The notes under the pieces: generated by a model
Seen by the model: the letters and a program-made list of their open reading frames with translations, nothing else
Database searches by the model: none
What the model was told of the DNA's origin: nothing
Origin: CAYRGC01 sp964423795
GTDB lineage: Bacteria; Patescibacteriota; Gracilibacteria; Peribacterales; Peribacteraceae
Assembly: GCA_964423795.1 (NCBI GenBank)
Contig: CAYRGC010000016.1
Span: forward strand, 1-27,387
Reading direction: 5' to 3'
Length of the DNA: 27,387 bases
Program-made: the position numbers and the translations under genes
Part shown: positions 14,906 to 23,261 of the stretch, in pieces
Layout of the letters: every line of letters starts with the position of its first letter
Numbering within the stretch: position 1 is the first letter of the stretch

Positions 14906-15439
14906 TCAGGCCGCCATGCTCGACTGGGTCCCGCTGGCGGTGCCGTTCTCATTCTTTTCCTGCGTCGCGGGAACGATCGTGCCTGCGGGCTTTCCGAGCG
15001 TCTTATAGATCTCATCGAGCTGCTCGGCCTCGTCGGTACCGCGCTTCAAATCCTCCACCTCGCGGACGTAGGCGGCCGTGACGCGATCGGCGTCCTGCCC
15101 CGCGAGCGTCACCGTCTCACGGAGTTCCGGGTCGGCCTCCTCGAGGGCGCTTCGGCGCTCGTTCTGCATGGCGACAAGACCGTCGTCCGTCTCCGCGATC
15201 TCGGCGCCGTACGCCGCATCTTGCGCGTCGAAGAGCTCGATCAGTTTCAAGCGGAATTCCTCGTTGTCGTTCGGGGTCTCCTCCGCGAGCGCGTCGAAGC
15301 GGTTGAGCACGGCGGCGATGTCGGCGCGGAAGATCCGTTGCACGAGGCCCTCATCGGCCTCGGCGAGCAATTCGCGGATCTCGGCGTAGTCGCTGTCGGA
15401 CGCTGCGGATGCCGATGCGGGAAGGTTCGTGGGGTTCAT
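14906..15439 (-). CDS. Small acidic protein, unknown function
   Basis: The 177-residue protein is very acidic (DYAEIRELLAEADEGLVQRI, NDNEEFRLKLIELFDAQDAA, EVEDLKRGTDEAEQLDEIYK), predicted almost all-helical, with a disordered Asn/Gly/Ser/Thr tail. It starts 13 nt after the stop of the gene at 15453-16601, so the two form an operon. Its acidity complements the strongly basic upstream product (many Arg and Lys), which could mean that the two bind each other. That is inference from charge and adjacency. No family is recognised. Confidence 0.75.
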   Translation of the reverse strand: MNPTNLPASASAASDSDYAEIRELLAEADEGLVQRIFRADIAAVLNRFDALAEETPNDNEEFRLKLIELFDAQDAAYGAEIAETDDGLVAMQNERRSALEEADPELRETVTLAGQDADRVTAAYVREVEDLKRGTDEAEQLDEIYKTLGKPAGTIVPATQEKNENGTASGTQSSMAA

Positions 15440-15452
15440 GACGAAAAGGGAA

Positions 15453-16601
15453 TCAGGCGGCTTGGTTCAAGGTGGCTTCGTCACCCGCGAACGCGAGGCG
15501 CGCGCAGGTCTCCTGGGGAACGCTCAAACGGTTCACGGTCCCGTGCAGGGGAAGATCGACGATACCGCTTTTCCCGCGGTACGTGAGGTGCCCCTTCTTG
15601 CCGCGGGTATCGAGGATCATCTTCTTTCCCGTCCGCATGTTCTTCACCGTGAGGAGCGGCAGGCTGGCGGACTGCACGACGAGCGGCGTCTTCACGCCGT
15701 CGTCCAACACCACCTCGAGTCCGCAGCCGACGATGGCGGGCTTGCGGAGCGCATCGAGCTTCTTGTCCGACGGAAGGGCGTTTACGTCGGAAGCGATCGC
15801 GCCCGCGAGTTCGTAACGGCCCTTGTACTTACGGATCCATTTCGCCGCGCGGGCGAGACCGTCCCGGACTGCCTTGGACGGCAAGCCCTCGATGGCGGTG
15901 AGAAGATCCTTCCTGCCCTGCTTATGAGCGATGATGAGGCGGCGAGTATCGGCTTCCCCGAGACCCGCTTCCGAAAGCTGCGCGACGATGATCGCTTCCA
16001 TTTCGAGACCCGTCTTCTGGACCGTCAGGCGCGAGAAAGCTTTCTGCATCTTTTGCGAGTTCTGGAGCCCGCGCAGGCGCGTGATCGCGTAGTTGGACCG
16101 CTTGAGTTCGCGGACGGTGAAGGGCTTGCGCACCCATCCGCGCAGGATCGAGGACGCATTGCGGTAGCGCTGCTGCAGCTGCTCGAGCCGCTCCTTGTCG
16201 GCCTCGAAACGGCTCTGGAGATCGCGATAGACGTTCTCCCGCGAGGCGACGAGCGCGGCGCGGCGCTCCCACGGATGGAAGATCCGATACAGGTACGAAT
16301 GCGCCTTCTCCGGACTCGCTTCCTCGAGGCGCTGTTGAGCGAGGGCGTTCGAAACGCGCTTGATGCGCCAATTCTTGAGCGGCCCCCAACCGTTGGCGAT
16401 CTGCTGGATATCGTCGGCGGCCTTCTTGTAGCGGTAGCCCATCGTTTTCTTGGCTTCCTCAAGGCCCATGGACGGCTTCGCCCCTTCGGCCGAGTTCAGG
16501 GCCTCGCGACGCTCTTGTCCTTCACTCGTGCCGCTCTCTTTCCGAAGCAGCCGATGCTCTTTTTCGCCGAAGCCGAAGGTCGACAAATGATGTTTGTTCA
16601 A
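15453..16601 (-). CDS. Basic helical protein with C-terminal beta-rich domain, unknown function
   Basis: The frame starts at a TTG (16601) just 9 nt after a TATAAT box; the ATG at 16466 (MGLEEAKKTMGYRYKK) is an alternative start. From the TTG the product has 382 residues. Residues about 50-265 are basic and helical with coiled-coil character (ADKERLEQLQQRYRNASSIL). About 275-382 look beta-rich (GCGLEVVLDDGVKTPLVVQS, LTYRGKSGIVDLPLHGTVNR), similar in layout to the beta-rich part of the 14721 gene product. There is no signal peptide. It is the first gene of an operon with the acidic 15439 gene. The family is unknown. Confidence 0.75.
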   Translation of the reverse strand: MNKHHLSTFGFGEKEHRLLRKESGTSEGQERREALNSAEGAKPSMGLEEAKKTMGYRYKKAADDIQQIANGWGPLKNWRIKRVSNALAQQRLEEASPEKAHSYLYRIFHPWERRAALVASRENVYRDLQSRFEADKERLEQLQQRYRNASSILRGWVRKPFTVRELKRSNYAITRLRGLQNSQKMQKAFSRLTVQKTGLEMEAIIVAQLSEAGLGEADTRRLIIAHKQGRKDLLTAIEGLPSKAVRDGLARAAKWIRKYKGRYELAGAIASDVNALPSDKKLDALRKPAIVGCGLEVVLDDGVKTPLVVQSASLPLLTVKNMRTGKKMILDTRGKKGHLTYRGKSGIVDLPLHGTVNRLSVPQETCARLAFAGDEATLNQAA

Positions 16602-16609
16602 ATCCGAGA

Positions 16610-16618
16610 ATTATAGCA
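16610..16618 (-). promoter_or_regulatory. Extended -10 promoter of the 16601 gene
   Basis: TGC-TATAAT on the minus strand is a perfect extended -10. The predicted start (near 16603) almost coincides with the TTG at 16601, so the transcript would be nearly leaderless or would use the ATG at 16466. Confidence 0.55.
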
Positions 16619-16763
16619 TTTTTTTGGCTTAGGGACAACCTCCCTCCTACGAAAGCCTCTTCGCGGCTTTCTAGTCGGAAGGACAGTTTGGAGGCTTTTG
16701 AGTGCATTTCAGTTCTTCCCATCGAAGAGTTTCCCTACGTCGTGCCGAGTAGATCGCCGGATA

Positions 16764-16811
16764 GCCTTGTCATGGTTCGTCTTCGCTCACCATGACAAGG
16801 CCTGCTTTTTT
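16764..16811 (+). terminator. Strong plus-strand terminator-like hairpin
   Basis: gccttgtcatggt (16764-16776) and accatgacaaggc (16789-16801) form a perfect 13-bp stem with a 12-nt loop (tcgtcttcgctc), followed by ctgc and six Ts (16806-16811). This is a textbook intrinsic terminator on the plus strand, yet no plus-strand gene lies upstream. Either it stops antisense transcription or ends an unrecognised small RNA from 16620-16760, where a 7-bp gaaagcc/ggctttc hairpin (16651-16671) is also present. Confidence 0.55.
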
Positions 16812-16851
16812 CGTGTCATCCCGAGCGAAGACGAGGGACGACACGAAAAAA
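16806..16851. repeat. Second hairpin with loop complementary to the first
   Basis: ttttttcgtgtc (16806-16817) pairs with gacacgaaaaaa (16840-16851), a perfect 12-bp stem. Its loop holds gagcgaagacga (16823-16834), the exact reverse complement of the loop of the 16764-16801 hairpin. The end of the GIY-YIG frame (stop at 16816) reads through it. The core resembles dispersed cccgagcgaag-type repeats seen in many bacterial genomes. Confidence 0.75.
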
Positions 16852-17199
16852 CAATCCGTGAGTGCTAGCACGCAGTCGACCAATCGTTGTCATCGTATCC
16901 GTTTCATTCGCACATATCGCCAATCGATGAAGTAAGTCTTCATCCTCCCGAATCAGAGCCTCTTTCTTTTTGCGACTCCAGCGCTTGAGCTGCCTTTCCC
17001 AAGCGATGGCCTCAAACACATCAGTGAAATATGCCGAATACACAAGTTTTATCGGTCTCCTTTTGAACGTGTAGCTTCCAAGGTCAATACCTCGCTGATG
17101 TTCGGACAATCGACGCTCGAGATTATTCGTCATCCCCACATAATAACTCCCATCCGCACAGCGCAGCATGTAGACCCAGAACTGATAGACGCGCCTCAT
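16816..17199 (-). CDS. GIY-YIG domain endonuclease (small, UPF0213/YhbQ-like)
   Basis: The 127-residue product opens with the GIY-YIG signature in variant form: V9-Y10-M11 then Y19-Y20-V21-G22, followed by NNLERRLSEH (Arg29 and His34) and IAWERQLKRW (Glu68, metal-binding Glu of the family). Small single-domain GIY-YIG proteins of this type cleave DNA or branched structures; a specific substrate cannot be given. The domain ends near residue 100; the tail to the stop at 16816 reads into a hairpin repeat and is probably an accretion. Its ATG overlaps the TGA of the 1006-aa SNase gene by 4 nt, so the two nuclease genes are translationally coupled. Confidence 0.9.
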   Translation of the reverse strand: MRRVYQFWVYMLRCADGSYYVGMTNNLERRLSEHQRGIDLGSYTFKRRPIKLVYSAYFTDVFEAIAWERQLKRWSRKKKEALIREDEDLLHRLAICANETDTMTTIGRLRASTHGLFFRVVPRLRSG

Positions 17200-20100
17200 G
17201 TCCTGCGCGCAAGCGTCATGCCTTTGACAGCGGCCACCCCTGAAAGAGCACCGGAGACGACAGCCGCCAGCACGATGACAAGCACCTGCGGAAGCGACAA
17301 ACTGACCGCGAGCGTCGAGGAGGAAAAAACCACGTCTTCCGCGGGTCGGCTGAATGCCTGCGGAAGCAGCGAGGCGAAGGACAGCGTCGGCTCTTTCCTC
17401 GTCACGGTCTTCTTCGCGGTTTTTCGCTTCGCTGCGGAGGCATTTGGAGAGGAAGTTTTCCGCGCCTTCGCGACCGGTTCGATGCAGCGGTTTTCGGAGC
17501 CGGGAGTCGGTGCCGTCGTCAGGCAGTACGCCTCCTCCGGATCAGAGGCATCCGCTTCACCCGTCCATGCGTAGGCGACGCCCGCAGACAACTTCGGCAC
17601 GATCACGCGATCAACGAGCGTCAGGTCCGGATCCAGGAGGCGCACGGTGTCGCCGTCGTCGTTGAGGGAAAGCTTCGTAACCGACTTCGGGAAGATCGCG
17701 AAGGCGCCTGGCGCGAGCGGGAGCGAGCGGGCCACTCGCCAGGGCTTGCTTCCGCCGTTCTTATCGTCATCGAGTGACCATCCCTGGAGATCGACAGCCC
17801 CGGTTCCCGCGTTGACCACTTCGATCCATTCCCCGCTTCCACTCAGGGGATGGGAGAGAATTTCCGAAAGGCGAATCGACGAATAATTGAGAGAATTATT
17901 TTCTGATTCAGCCCTATCAAAAGCCAATAATCCCGATCCACTTTTTTGATCTTTCACATAGGTATCGAAGAACGGATGGATCCAGATTCCACGGTGGCTT
18001 TTCTTCGCCTGATCTTCCAGAACCAGGTACTCGCTTTTTCTCTTGAAGGTGAAACCTGTCGTGACCCATGCCATGCCTTCGGTAAGTATCGATGCCTGAA
18101 GATGCTCTCCGGTCGGAAGATCGACGTATGCGAGAAGCCGACCATACGGATCTTCCTGATCATTTGTATCAAAATTGAGTTCTACTTCTTTCTCTTGAAT
18201 AAGGGCTCTTAAGAATTTTTTAGATTCTTCCGCCATGCCGCGCACGATCGGGTTTCGGTCCTTGAGTTCGGGTGCGTCGATCCCGATGAGACGCACGCGG
18301 ACGCTCGTCGCGGAATCATCGCCCAGCAACGCATCGAACGTATCGCCATCGAGAACCTCCGTGACGTGCGCATGGAGTCCGTCGGGGTGCTCGGGGCGCA
18401 CGGTGATGACCTGCCCCGGCTTAGCCTCGGTCCAGCGCAAGCGAGACTGCTCCTGCCCCCTGTCATCGATCAGGAGAACGCTCCCGGAGGTATTCCTGAG
18501 CGTGAGATGCAGGCTGCCGCCGTAGAGTCGCTTCGGGGTTGCCGGCAGGAGGCTGAGCGTGGGGAGTAGGATCGTTTTTCCGTCGGCCCTGAGAGACCAT
18601 CCCTGGAACGTTGCCGGGGCGGCATCGGTACTCGCAATCTCGATCCATTCGTTCTCTCCCGAGTCTTGGCCTTCGGGATTCGGAAGCGCGCCTACAAAGA
18701 CGGCATGTCGACCTCGCTCCCCCTCGGGAATCGCAGATGCACCCTGCCCCGCAGCGCCGACAGATACGCCTGCTACGGCAGGAGAGGAGACTGAACTCGA
18801 TGATGCATTTGCCTCAATCTGCTGCGAAAGTAGTATCGTAGTACCACAGTAATTCACTATCGTAGCTGTGAGGACATAGGTACCTGCCTCGCCATACCGG
18901 TGCGACGGAGGATTACAGGATGGCACGACGGTCCCGTCATCGAAATCAACGGAGCACGACACGCCCGCCAGCGACGCTCCGGGGGAGGGCAAGATCTGGA
19001 TATTGATCGAGTGCGGCGCCGGTGCCGAGAAGGATCCCGACTGCAGATCGAGGAGGAACGATTGCTGCGCAGCCAGCGGCTCCGTGCCGGGCGATGGCAC
19101 GCAAAACGGACCAGGAGAGCCGTCGGAAGCGTCCTTACCATACGAAACTCCCTCAGGGAGCGCCGGATACGCCAGGTGATCCATGACGGCTCCGTCCGCC
19201 CTGAGCAGCGAGATGCTTCCACCCGCGTGACTGAGCGACGCAGGAAGCACGCTCCGAACAAACACTCGTCGCTCGCCCGGGACGAGAACGGCTCCCGTTG
19301 ATCCGAGAATCAGCGATTTTCCCGATGCGTCGTCACGCAGACGGACTTCCTGTAGCGATACCTGCGTGAGTGCGGTGATTTCGATCCACTGAGTCGCGTC
19401 ATCACCGATCGGATCCGGTAAGAGCTCGCTGATGTAGAGGGAAACGGATGTGCTTGATCCTGAAGATCGACTACTTTCTGTGATCATATTTTCCGTTCTC
19501 ATGAAGGGCTCAGATGAAATTTGCGATGAATACGAACTTGAAGATTCTATCGAAGAAGATGACGTGTTCAGCGGCGAGCTTGAGGAAGACGCGGCACTGG
19601 CAACCGATCGAGGCAACCGGCCGGGCGTGGCGAGGACAAGCGCGTCGGGATCGAGCCCCTCGGCCGTCGTGGAAACCGCCCAGTTCTCTTTCAGCTCCCC
19701 CGAAAGGGCGAGATCGATGCGTACCATGCTCGCCTTGGGATCGGGTGCCTTGCCGTTATTGCCGCTCATGGGATCCCCGATGCCGTCATCAGCGGTGTCG
19801 CGCACGTTGCCTTCGGCGTCGCGCAAGTGAAGCAGGAGCTTGGTATTGGGCAGCGTCATCGCGGGCGCGAGGACGCCGGGCTCCTCGAGAAGCCGCGAGG
19901 ACGAAGCCGGAAAGCGACCGACCACCAGCGCCGAGCCGGATGCGATCACAGTGCCGGTGCCGAAGCGCGCGACCGGCACCTCCGTGCCGGACGTATTGAC
20001 GCTCGTGAGCGTCCAACCGTCGAGGACGCAGAGCGACGACGACCCGGAACCCGTGCAGGCGATCTCCACCCACTCGTCGGATGCCGAGAGATCGGAGCCC

Positions 20101-20216
20101 ATCCAGAGCACCTCGCTGATCACGGCGCTCGCGCCCGCGTGCCGGACCAGGAGGAACGCGGCGAGACAGCCGAAGAGCGCGGCGACGCGCAGGCGAGAGC
20201 GGATGGGAGATGCCAT
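17196..20216 (-). CDS. Exported lamin-tail-domain / PKD / staphylococcal-nuclease multidomain protein
   Basis: The 1006-residue product has a signal peptide (residues 1-30, RVAALFGCLAAFLLVRHAGA). It has four lamin-tail-like domains, at about 30-200, 257-370, 504-610 and 780-915, each with the ISE(V/L)L...EWIEI pattern. A Ser-rich linker lies at about 205-255 and a PKD-like domain at about 400-470. A thermonuclease domain at about 614-745 retains the catalytic set: Arg642, Asp647 and Glu650 in RLIGIDAPE and Arg693 in DPYGR. A Lys-rich linker and a C-terminal membrane segment (about 974-1000) would hold it at the envelope. Likely role: cleavage of external DNA or RNA, for nutrient scavenging or defence. 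No Shine-Dalgarno is evident at the ATG. Confidence 0.92.
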   Translation of the reverse strand: MASPIRSRLRVAALFGCLAAFLLVRHAGASAVISEVLWMGSDLSASDEWVEIACTGSGSSSLCVLDGWTLTSVNTSGTEVPVARFGTGTVIASGSALVVGRFPASSSRLLEEPGVLAPAMTLPNTKLLLHLRDAEGNVRDTADDGIGDPMSGNNGKAPDPKASMVRIDLALSGELKENWAVSTTAEGLDPDALVLATPGRLPRSVASAASSSSSPLNTSSSSIESSSSYSSQISSEPFMRTENMITESSRSSGSSTSVSLYISELLPDPIGDDATQWIEITALTQVSLQEVRLRDDASGKSLILGSTGAVLVPGERRVFVRSVLPASLSHAGGSISLLRADGAVMDHLAYPALPEGVSYGKDASDGSPGPFCVPSPGTEPLAAQQSFLLDLQSGSFSAPAPHSINIQILPSPGASLAGVSCSVDFDDGTVVPSCNPPSHRYGEAGTYVLTATIVNYCGTTILLSQQIEANASSSSVSSPAVAGVSVGAAGQGASAIPEGERGRHAVFVGALPNPEGQDSGENEWIEIASTDAAPATFQGWSLRADGKTILLPTLSLLPATPKRLYGGSLHLTLRNTSGSVLLIDDRGQEQSRLRWTEAKPGQVITVRPEHPDGLHAHVTEVLDGDTFDALLGDDSATSVRVRLIGIDAPELKDRNPIVRGMAEESKKFLRALIQEKEVELNFDTNDQEDPYGRLLAYVDLPTGEHLQASILTEGMAWVTTGFTFKRKSEYLVLEDQAKKSHRGIWIHPFFDTYVKDQKSGSGLLAFDRAESENNSLNYSSIRLSEILSHPLSGSGEWIEVVNAGTGAVDLQGWSLDDDKNGGSKPWRVARSLPLAPGAFAIFPKSVTKLSLNDDGDTVRLLDPDLTLVDRVIVPKLSAGVAYAWTGEADASDPEEAYCLTTAPTPGSENRCIEPVAKARKTSSPNASAAKRKTAKKTVTRKEPTLSFASLLPQAFSRPAEDVVFSSSTLAVSLSLPQVLVIVLAAVVSGALSGVAAVKGMTLARRT

Positions 20217-20344
20217 AGCGGATCACGATGACCGAGTGAGAGGGAAAGACCGAGACCCGCGCCGGCATCGGGCCGGATGCGATGACCGTTTTTCGCTTCG
20301 GGTCGCGTGCAAATACGTTCCCTGGTCCGGCGGAACCCCTCTCC

Positions 20345-20372
20345 TCGACAATCGAGACCCCCCGTGTACACT
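20345..20372 (+). promoter_or_regulatory. Candidate rny promoter
   Basis: TCGACA (20345-20350), 16 bp, TACACT (20367-20372) match the sigma-70 consensus at five and four of six positions. The start near 20379 gives a leader of about 140 nt. This 305-nt intergenic stretch (20217-20521) has no gene that I can support. Confidence 0.45.
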
Positions 20373-20422
20373 GACGGACGAACTTCCATGCTCTCGCTCC
20401 CCTTCCGTCACACCGACTCCGC

Positions 20423-20446
20423 CCTCGGAACGTCCGTTTCCCGAGG
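20423..20446 (+). promoter_or_regulatory. Hairpin in the rny leader
   Basis: cctcgg (20423-20428) pairs with ccgagg (20441-20446), with further imperfect aacg/cgttt pairing inside. It lies about 75 nt before the rny ATG. The role is unknown. Confidence 0.3.
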
Positions 20447-20521
20447 TTTGCTACGACCGTTTTCGCGCGTGACGCGTTCCTGAGAGCGTGGGAGGGACTG
20501 TCTCTCTGACCCCTCACCACC

Positions 20522-22078
20522 ATGCCGTTCCTCATCCCCTTCCTCACCCTCGCCGTCGGAGCGCTGCTCGGCGTCGCCGCGGGTTGGTTCCTGTTCTCGC
20601 AAGGCAAGAAGATTTCCGCCGCTCTGCAGCAGAAGATCTCCGAGAAGGAGAGCGAGCTCCATAAGACCGAATCCAGGCTCGCGGAGGCGCGCGGCCAGAT
20701 CAAGGCCGCCGAGGCCGAAGCCAAGGCTGCCGCCAAAGAGATCCTCGCGGAGGCTCGTGCGAGCGCCAGCGAAATGGAGGCGAAGGTGGAAAAGGAGCAG
20801 GGCCGCCTCGAAGAGAAGGAACGCAGCCTCGACCAGAAGGTGAAAGAGGTCGAGCGGCAGCGCGTCGTGGTCGACAAGCTCAAGACCGACCTGGAGGAGA
20901 CGAAGAAGGAAGTGAGCGATGCCGCCGTGAAGCACCGCGAGGCGCTCGAGAAGGTCGCGAAGCTCTCGACCGACGAGGCGAAGACGCAGCTCGAGAAGCA
21001 GTTGGAAGAAGAGTTCTCCGGCCACTTCGCCAAGCAGATCAAGCTCAAGCGCCAGGAGATGGAGCAGGAGGTGGAGGAGAAGGCCAAGGAGCTCCTCGCG
21101 CAGGCCATGCAGCGCTACGCGTCCGAGGTGGCGAGCGAATCGACGGCGACCGTCGTGCAGCTCCCGAGCGACGACGTGAAGGGCAAAATCATCGGCAAGG
21201 AAGGACGCAATATCACCGCCTTCGAGCACGCGACGGGCGTGGACGTGATCATCGATGACACTCCCGGCGCGATCATCATCTCCGGCTTCGACCTCGTGCG
21301 CCGCTACGTCGCCAAGCTCGCGATGGAGAAGCTCGTCCAGGACGGCCGCATCCAACCGGCCAGGATCGAGGAGATCGTCGTGAAGGTGAAGGAGCAGGTG
21401 GGCAAAATGATGATGGAATTCGGCAAGCGCGCCTGCGAGGAACTCGGCATCGCCGGCTACGCTCCGGATCTCCTGAAGATCATCGGCCGCCTCCGGTTCC
21501 GCACCAGCTACGGCCAGAACGTGCTCAAGCACTCCGTGGAGATGGCCGCGATCGGACGCATGATCGCCGAGGAGATGGGCGCCGACGTCTCGACGGTCGT
21601 CGAAGGCTGCCTCCTGCACGACATCGGCAAGGCGCTCGACCATGAGGTGTCCGGCACGCACGTCGAGATCGGCGTGGAGATCTGCAAGCGCTACAAGATC
21701 CGTCCCGAGGTCATCCACTGCGTCGCCGCGCACCACGAGGACATCCCGATGGAGACGCCCGAAGCCTTCATCGTTGCCGCCGCCGACGCCATCTCCGGCG
21801 CCCGCCCCGGCGCTCGCAGGGAATCGCTCGAGGAGTACTTCAAGCGCCTGAAGGCGCTCGAGGACGTGGCGAAGTCCTTCGAGGGCGTGCACCGGGCGTT
21901 CGCGATCTCCGCGGGCCGCGAGGTGCGCATCTTCGTCGACACGAAGAAGGTCGACGACCTGGGCCAGGAGAAGCTCGCCAAGGACATCGCGAAGAAAGTC
22001 GAAGCCGAGCTCACCTATCCCGGCGTGATCAAGGTAAATGTGATCCGGGAGCGGAGAATCGAGGAGCTTGCGAAGTAA
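20522..22078 (+). CDS. rny: Ribonuclease Y
   Basis: The 518-residue product matches the whole RNase Y plan: an N-terminal membrane anchor (residues about 3-26, LIPFLTLAVGALLGVAAGWF), a long coiled coil (about 30-205), a KH domain with GKIIGKEGRNI (from Gly221), and an HD domain with His366-Asp367 in LLHDIGKA and HHED at 404-407. The length is normal (about 520). RNase Y is a membrane-bound endoribonuclease that initiates mRNA decay. The ATG at 20522 lacks a Shine-Dalgarno (cccctcaccacc upstream). It has its own promoter region and a strong terminator, so it is probably monocistronic. The assignment is secure. Confidence 0.98.
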   Translation: MPFLIPFLTLAVGALLGVAAGWFLFSQGKKISAALQQKISEKESELHKTESRLAEARGQIKAAEAEAKAAAKEILAEARASASEMEAKVEKEQGRLEEKERSLDQKVKEVERQRVVVDKLKTDLEETKKEVSDAAVKHREALEKVAKLSTDEAKTQLEKQLEEEFSGHFAKQIKLKRQEMEQEVEEKAKELLAQAMQRYASEVASESTATVVQLPSDDVKGKIIGKEGRNITAFEHATGVDVIIDDTPGAIIISGFDLVRRYVAKLAMEKLVQDGRIQPARIEEIVVKVKEQVGKMMMEFGKRACEELGIAGYAPDLLKIIGRLRFRTSYGQNVLKHSVEMAAIGRMIAEEMGADVSTVVEGCLLHDIGKALDHEVSGTHVEIGVEICKRYKIRPEVIHCVAAHHEDIPMETPEAFIVAAADAISGARPGARRESLEEYFKRLKALEDVAKSFEGVHRAFAISAGREVRIFVDTKKVDDLGQEKLAKDIAKKVEAELTYPGVIKVNVIRERRIEELAK

Positions 22079-22106
22079 TCAACGCTTTCTTCCGCCCTCT
22101 CGTTTC

Positions 22107-22131
22107 AAAGACCGCCTTCGGGCGGTCTTTT
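22107..22131 (+). terminator. Intrinsic terminator of rny
   Basis: aaagaccgcc (22107-22116) and ggcggtcttt (22121-22130) form a perfect 10-bp stem closed by a TTCG tetraloop, followed by T. It lies 28 nt after the rny stop. Confidence 0.9.
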
Positions 22132-22199
22132 CGGATGGACACATGCGGCGTTCCTGTGGCGTGCTCGGTCGCGCATGCGTTATCCTCTCCTCCAACCGC

Positions 22200-23258
22200 A
22201 TGCGCCGCGACACCGCCCTCACCATCGCCTCGATCCTCGTCGCGTCCGGCATCGTGCTCGGTCCGACGCTTCTCAGCCTGCGGGCGCAAATCCGTACGGA
22301 ACCCTCGACATCCATGCCCTTCCAGCCCGCGGTGTCCACGACGCGGACGATCCCGCTCAAGCGCGTTTCCGACGATAGCAGGCGGGACTTCTGCTCTATG
22401 CGAAGGGAGGGCAGGGAAACATGCGCGCCGGTGGACATCCGCTGCGCGACAGGATGGAAGAAGGTGTGCCAAGGAAGCTGCGCGTGCGGCGGGACGATCT
22501 GCCAGTGCGTGAAGGAGCAGACCGCGAACCAGCCCAATACCTGCGGCAACGGCGCCTGCGAGCCGGGTGAGTACCGCACGGAAAGGCCGAGCTGCGATGC
22601 CCGCAGCTCCGACTGCGTCGACCCACCCCGCCTCATCCCGATTTGTCAGCAGGACTGCGCCGCGCTTGCGCGATCGGGCACGCAGGAGAGCGTCTGCTAC
22701 GACCAAGCGCTGAACGACTGCGTGAAGAAGCGGCCCGTCGCGGACGCGGCCGCCCAGAAGGACTGCCAACTCATCGCCCAGCGCCTCTGCGGAGGCACGG
22801 GGCAAACGTCCCAGTGCACGAACGCGCAGCTGAAACAGTGTACGGACCGGTTCATGGCCCGAGGCACGTCCGCCGCAGATGCGGAGAAGCTGTGCCTCGC
22901 CAACTGCTCCGCCCTTCCCCTCGCGCCCGCCACGCCTCCGACTACTCCTCCGCCGGCCCCGACGCCCGTGGGCGGCTGCACGGACGAGGAGTACGTTCAG
23001 TGCGTCGAACGCGTGATCCTGCAGGGGACGATCCTCGCCGACGCGCAGGCGCAGTGCGCGCGGGTCTGCCAGAACATCCAAACGGGCGAACGCAGTTACA
23101 TCGAACAGCTGAAGAAGCGCATCGCGCAGTGCGACTTCACGACGACCGGCCGCTGCTGCGAGGTAGCCAAGCAGATCGGCGGAGGCCTGGAAGACCAATG
23201 CCTGACGAGCTGCCGAGCGCGGGAGATCTCCATGGCCGACAAGGCCCTCTGCGACTGA
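22200..23258 (+). CDS. Exported Cys-rich protein with four-cysteine helical-hairpin repeats
   Basis: The frame is open from 22068, but that start would overlap rny and its terminator. The ATG at 22200 begins an export signal (MRRDTALTIASILVASGIVL, then GPTLLSLRA). The 352-residue product has a CGNGACEPGE segment at about 119-128. Repeated four-Cys units follow: C206/C214/C232/C236 and C260/C268/C286/C290 share exact CX7CX17CX3C spacing, C311/C319/C334/C338 is CX7CX14CX3C, and C166/C174/C189/C197 is a looser copy. A Pro/Thr linker separates units two and three. The pattern implies a rigid disulfide-bonded extracellular protein. Function is unknown, and no enzyme motif is seen. Confidence 0.82.
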   Translation: MRRDTALTIASILVASGIVLGPTLLSLRAQIRTEPSTSMPFQPAVSTTRTIPLKRVSDDSRRDFCSMRREGRETCAPVDIRCATGWKKVCQGSCACGGTICQCVKEQTANQPNTCGNGACEPGEYRTERPSCDARSSDCVDPPRLIPICQQDCAALARSGTQESVCYDQALNDCVKKRPVADAAAQKDCQLIAQRLCGGTGQTSQCTNAQLKQCTDRFMARGTSAADAEKLCLANCSALPLAPATPPTTPPPAPTPVGGCTDEEYVQCVERVILQGTILADAQAQCARVCQNIQTGERSYIEQLKKRIAQCDFTTTGRCCEVAKQIGGGLEDQCLTSCRAREISMADKALCD

Positions 23259-23261
23259 GAA

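Noticed and set aside
16816..17199. Homing endonuclease of an intron or intein
   Set aside because: The GIY-YIG gene stands alone and overlaps its neighbour in an operon; no interrupted host gene or intron boundaries are visible.
20408..21892. 494-codon minus-strand frame
   Set aside because: It is antisense to RNase Y, which is certain.
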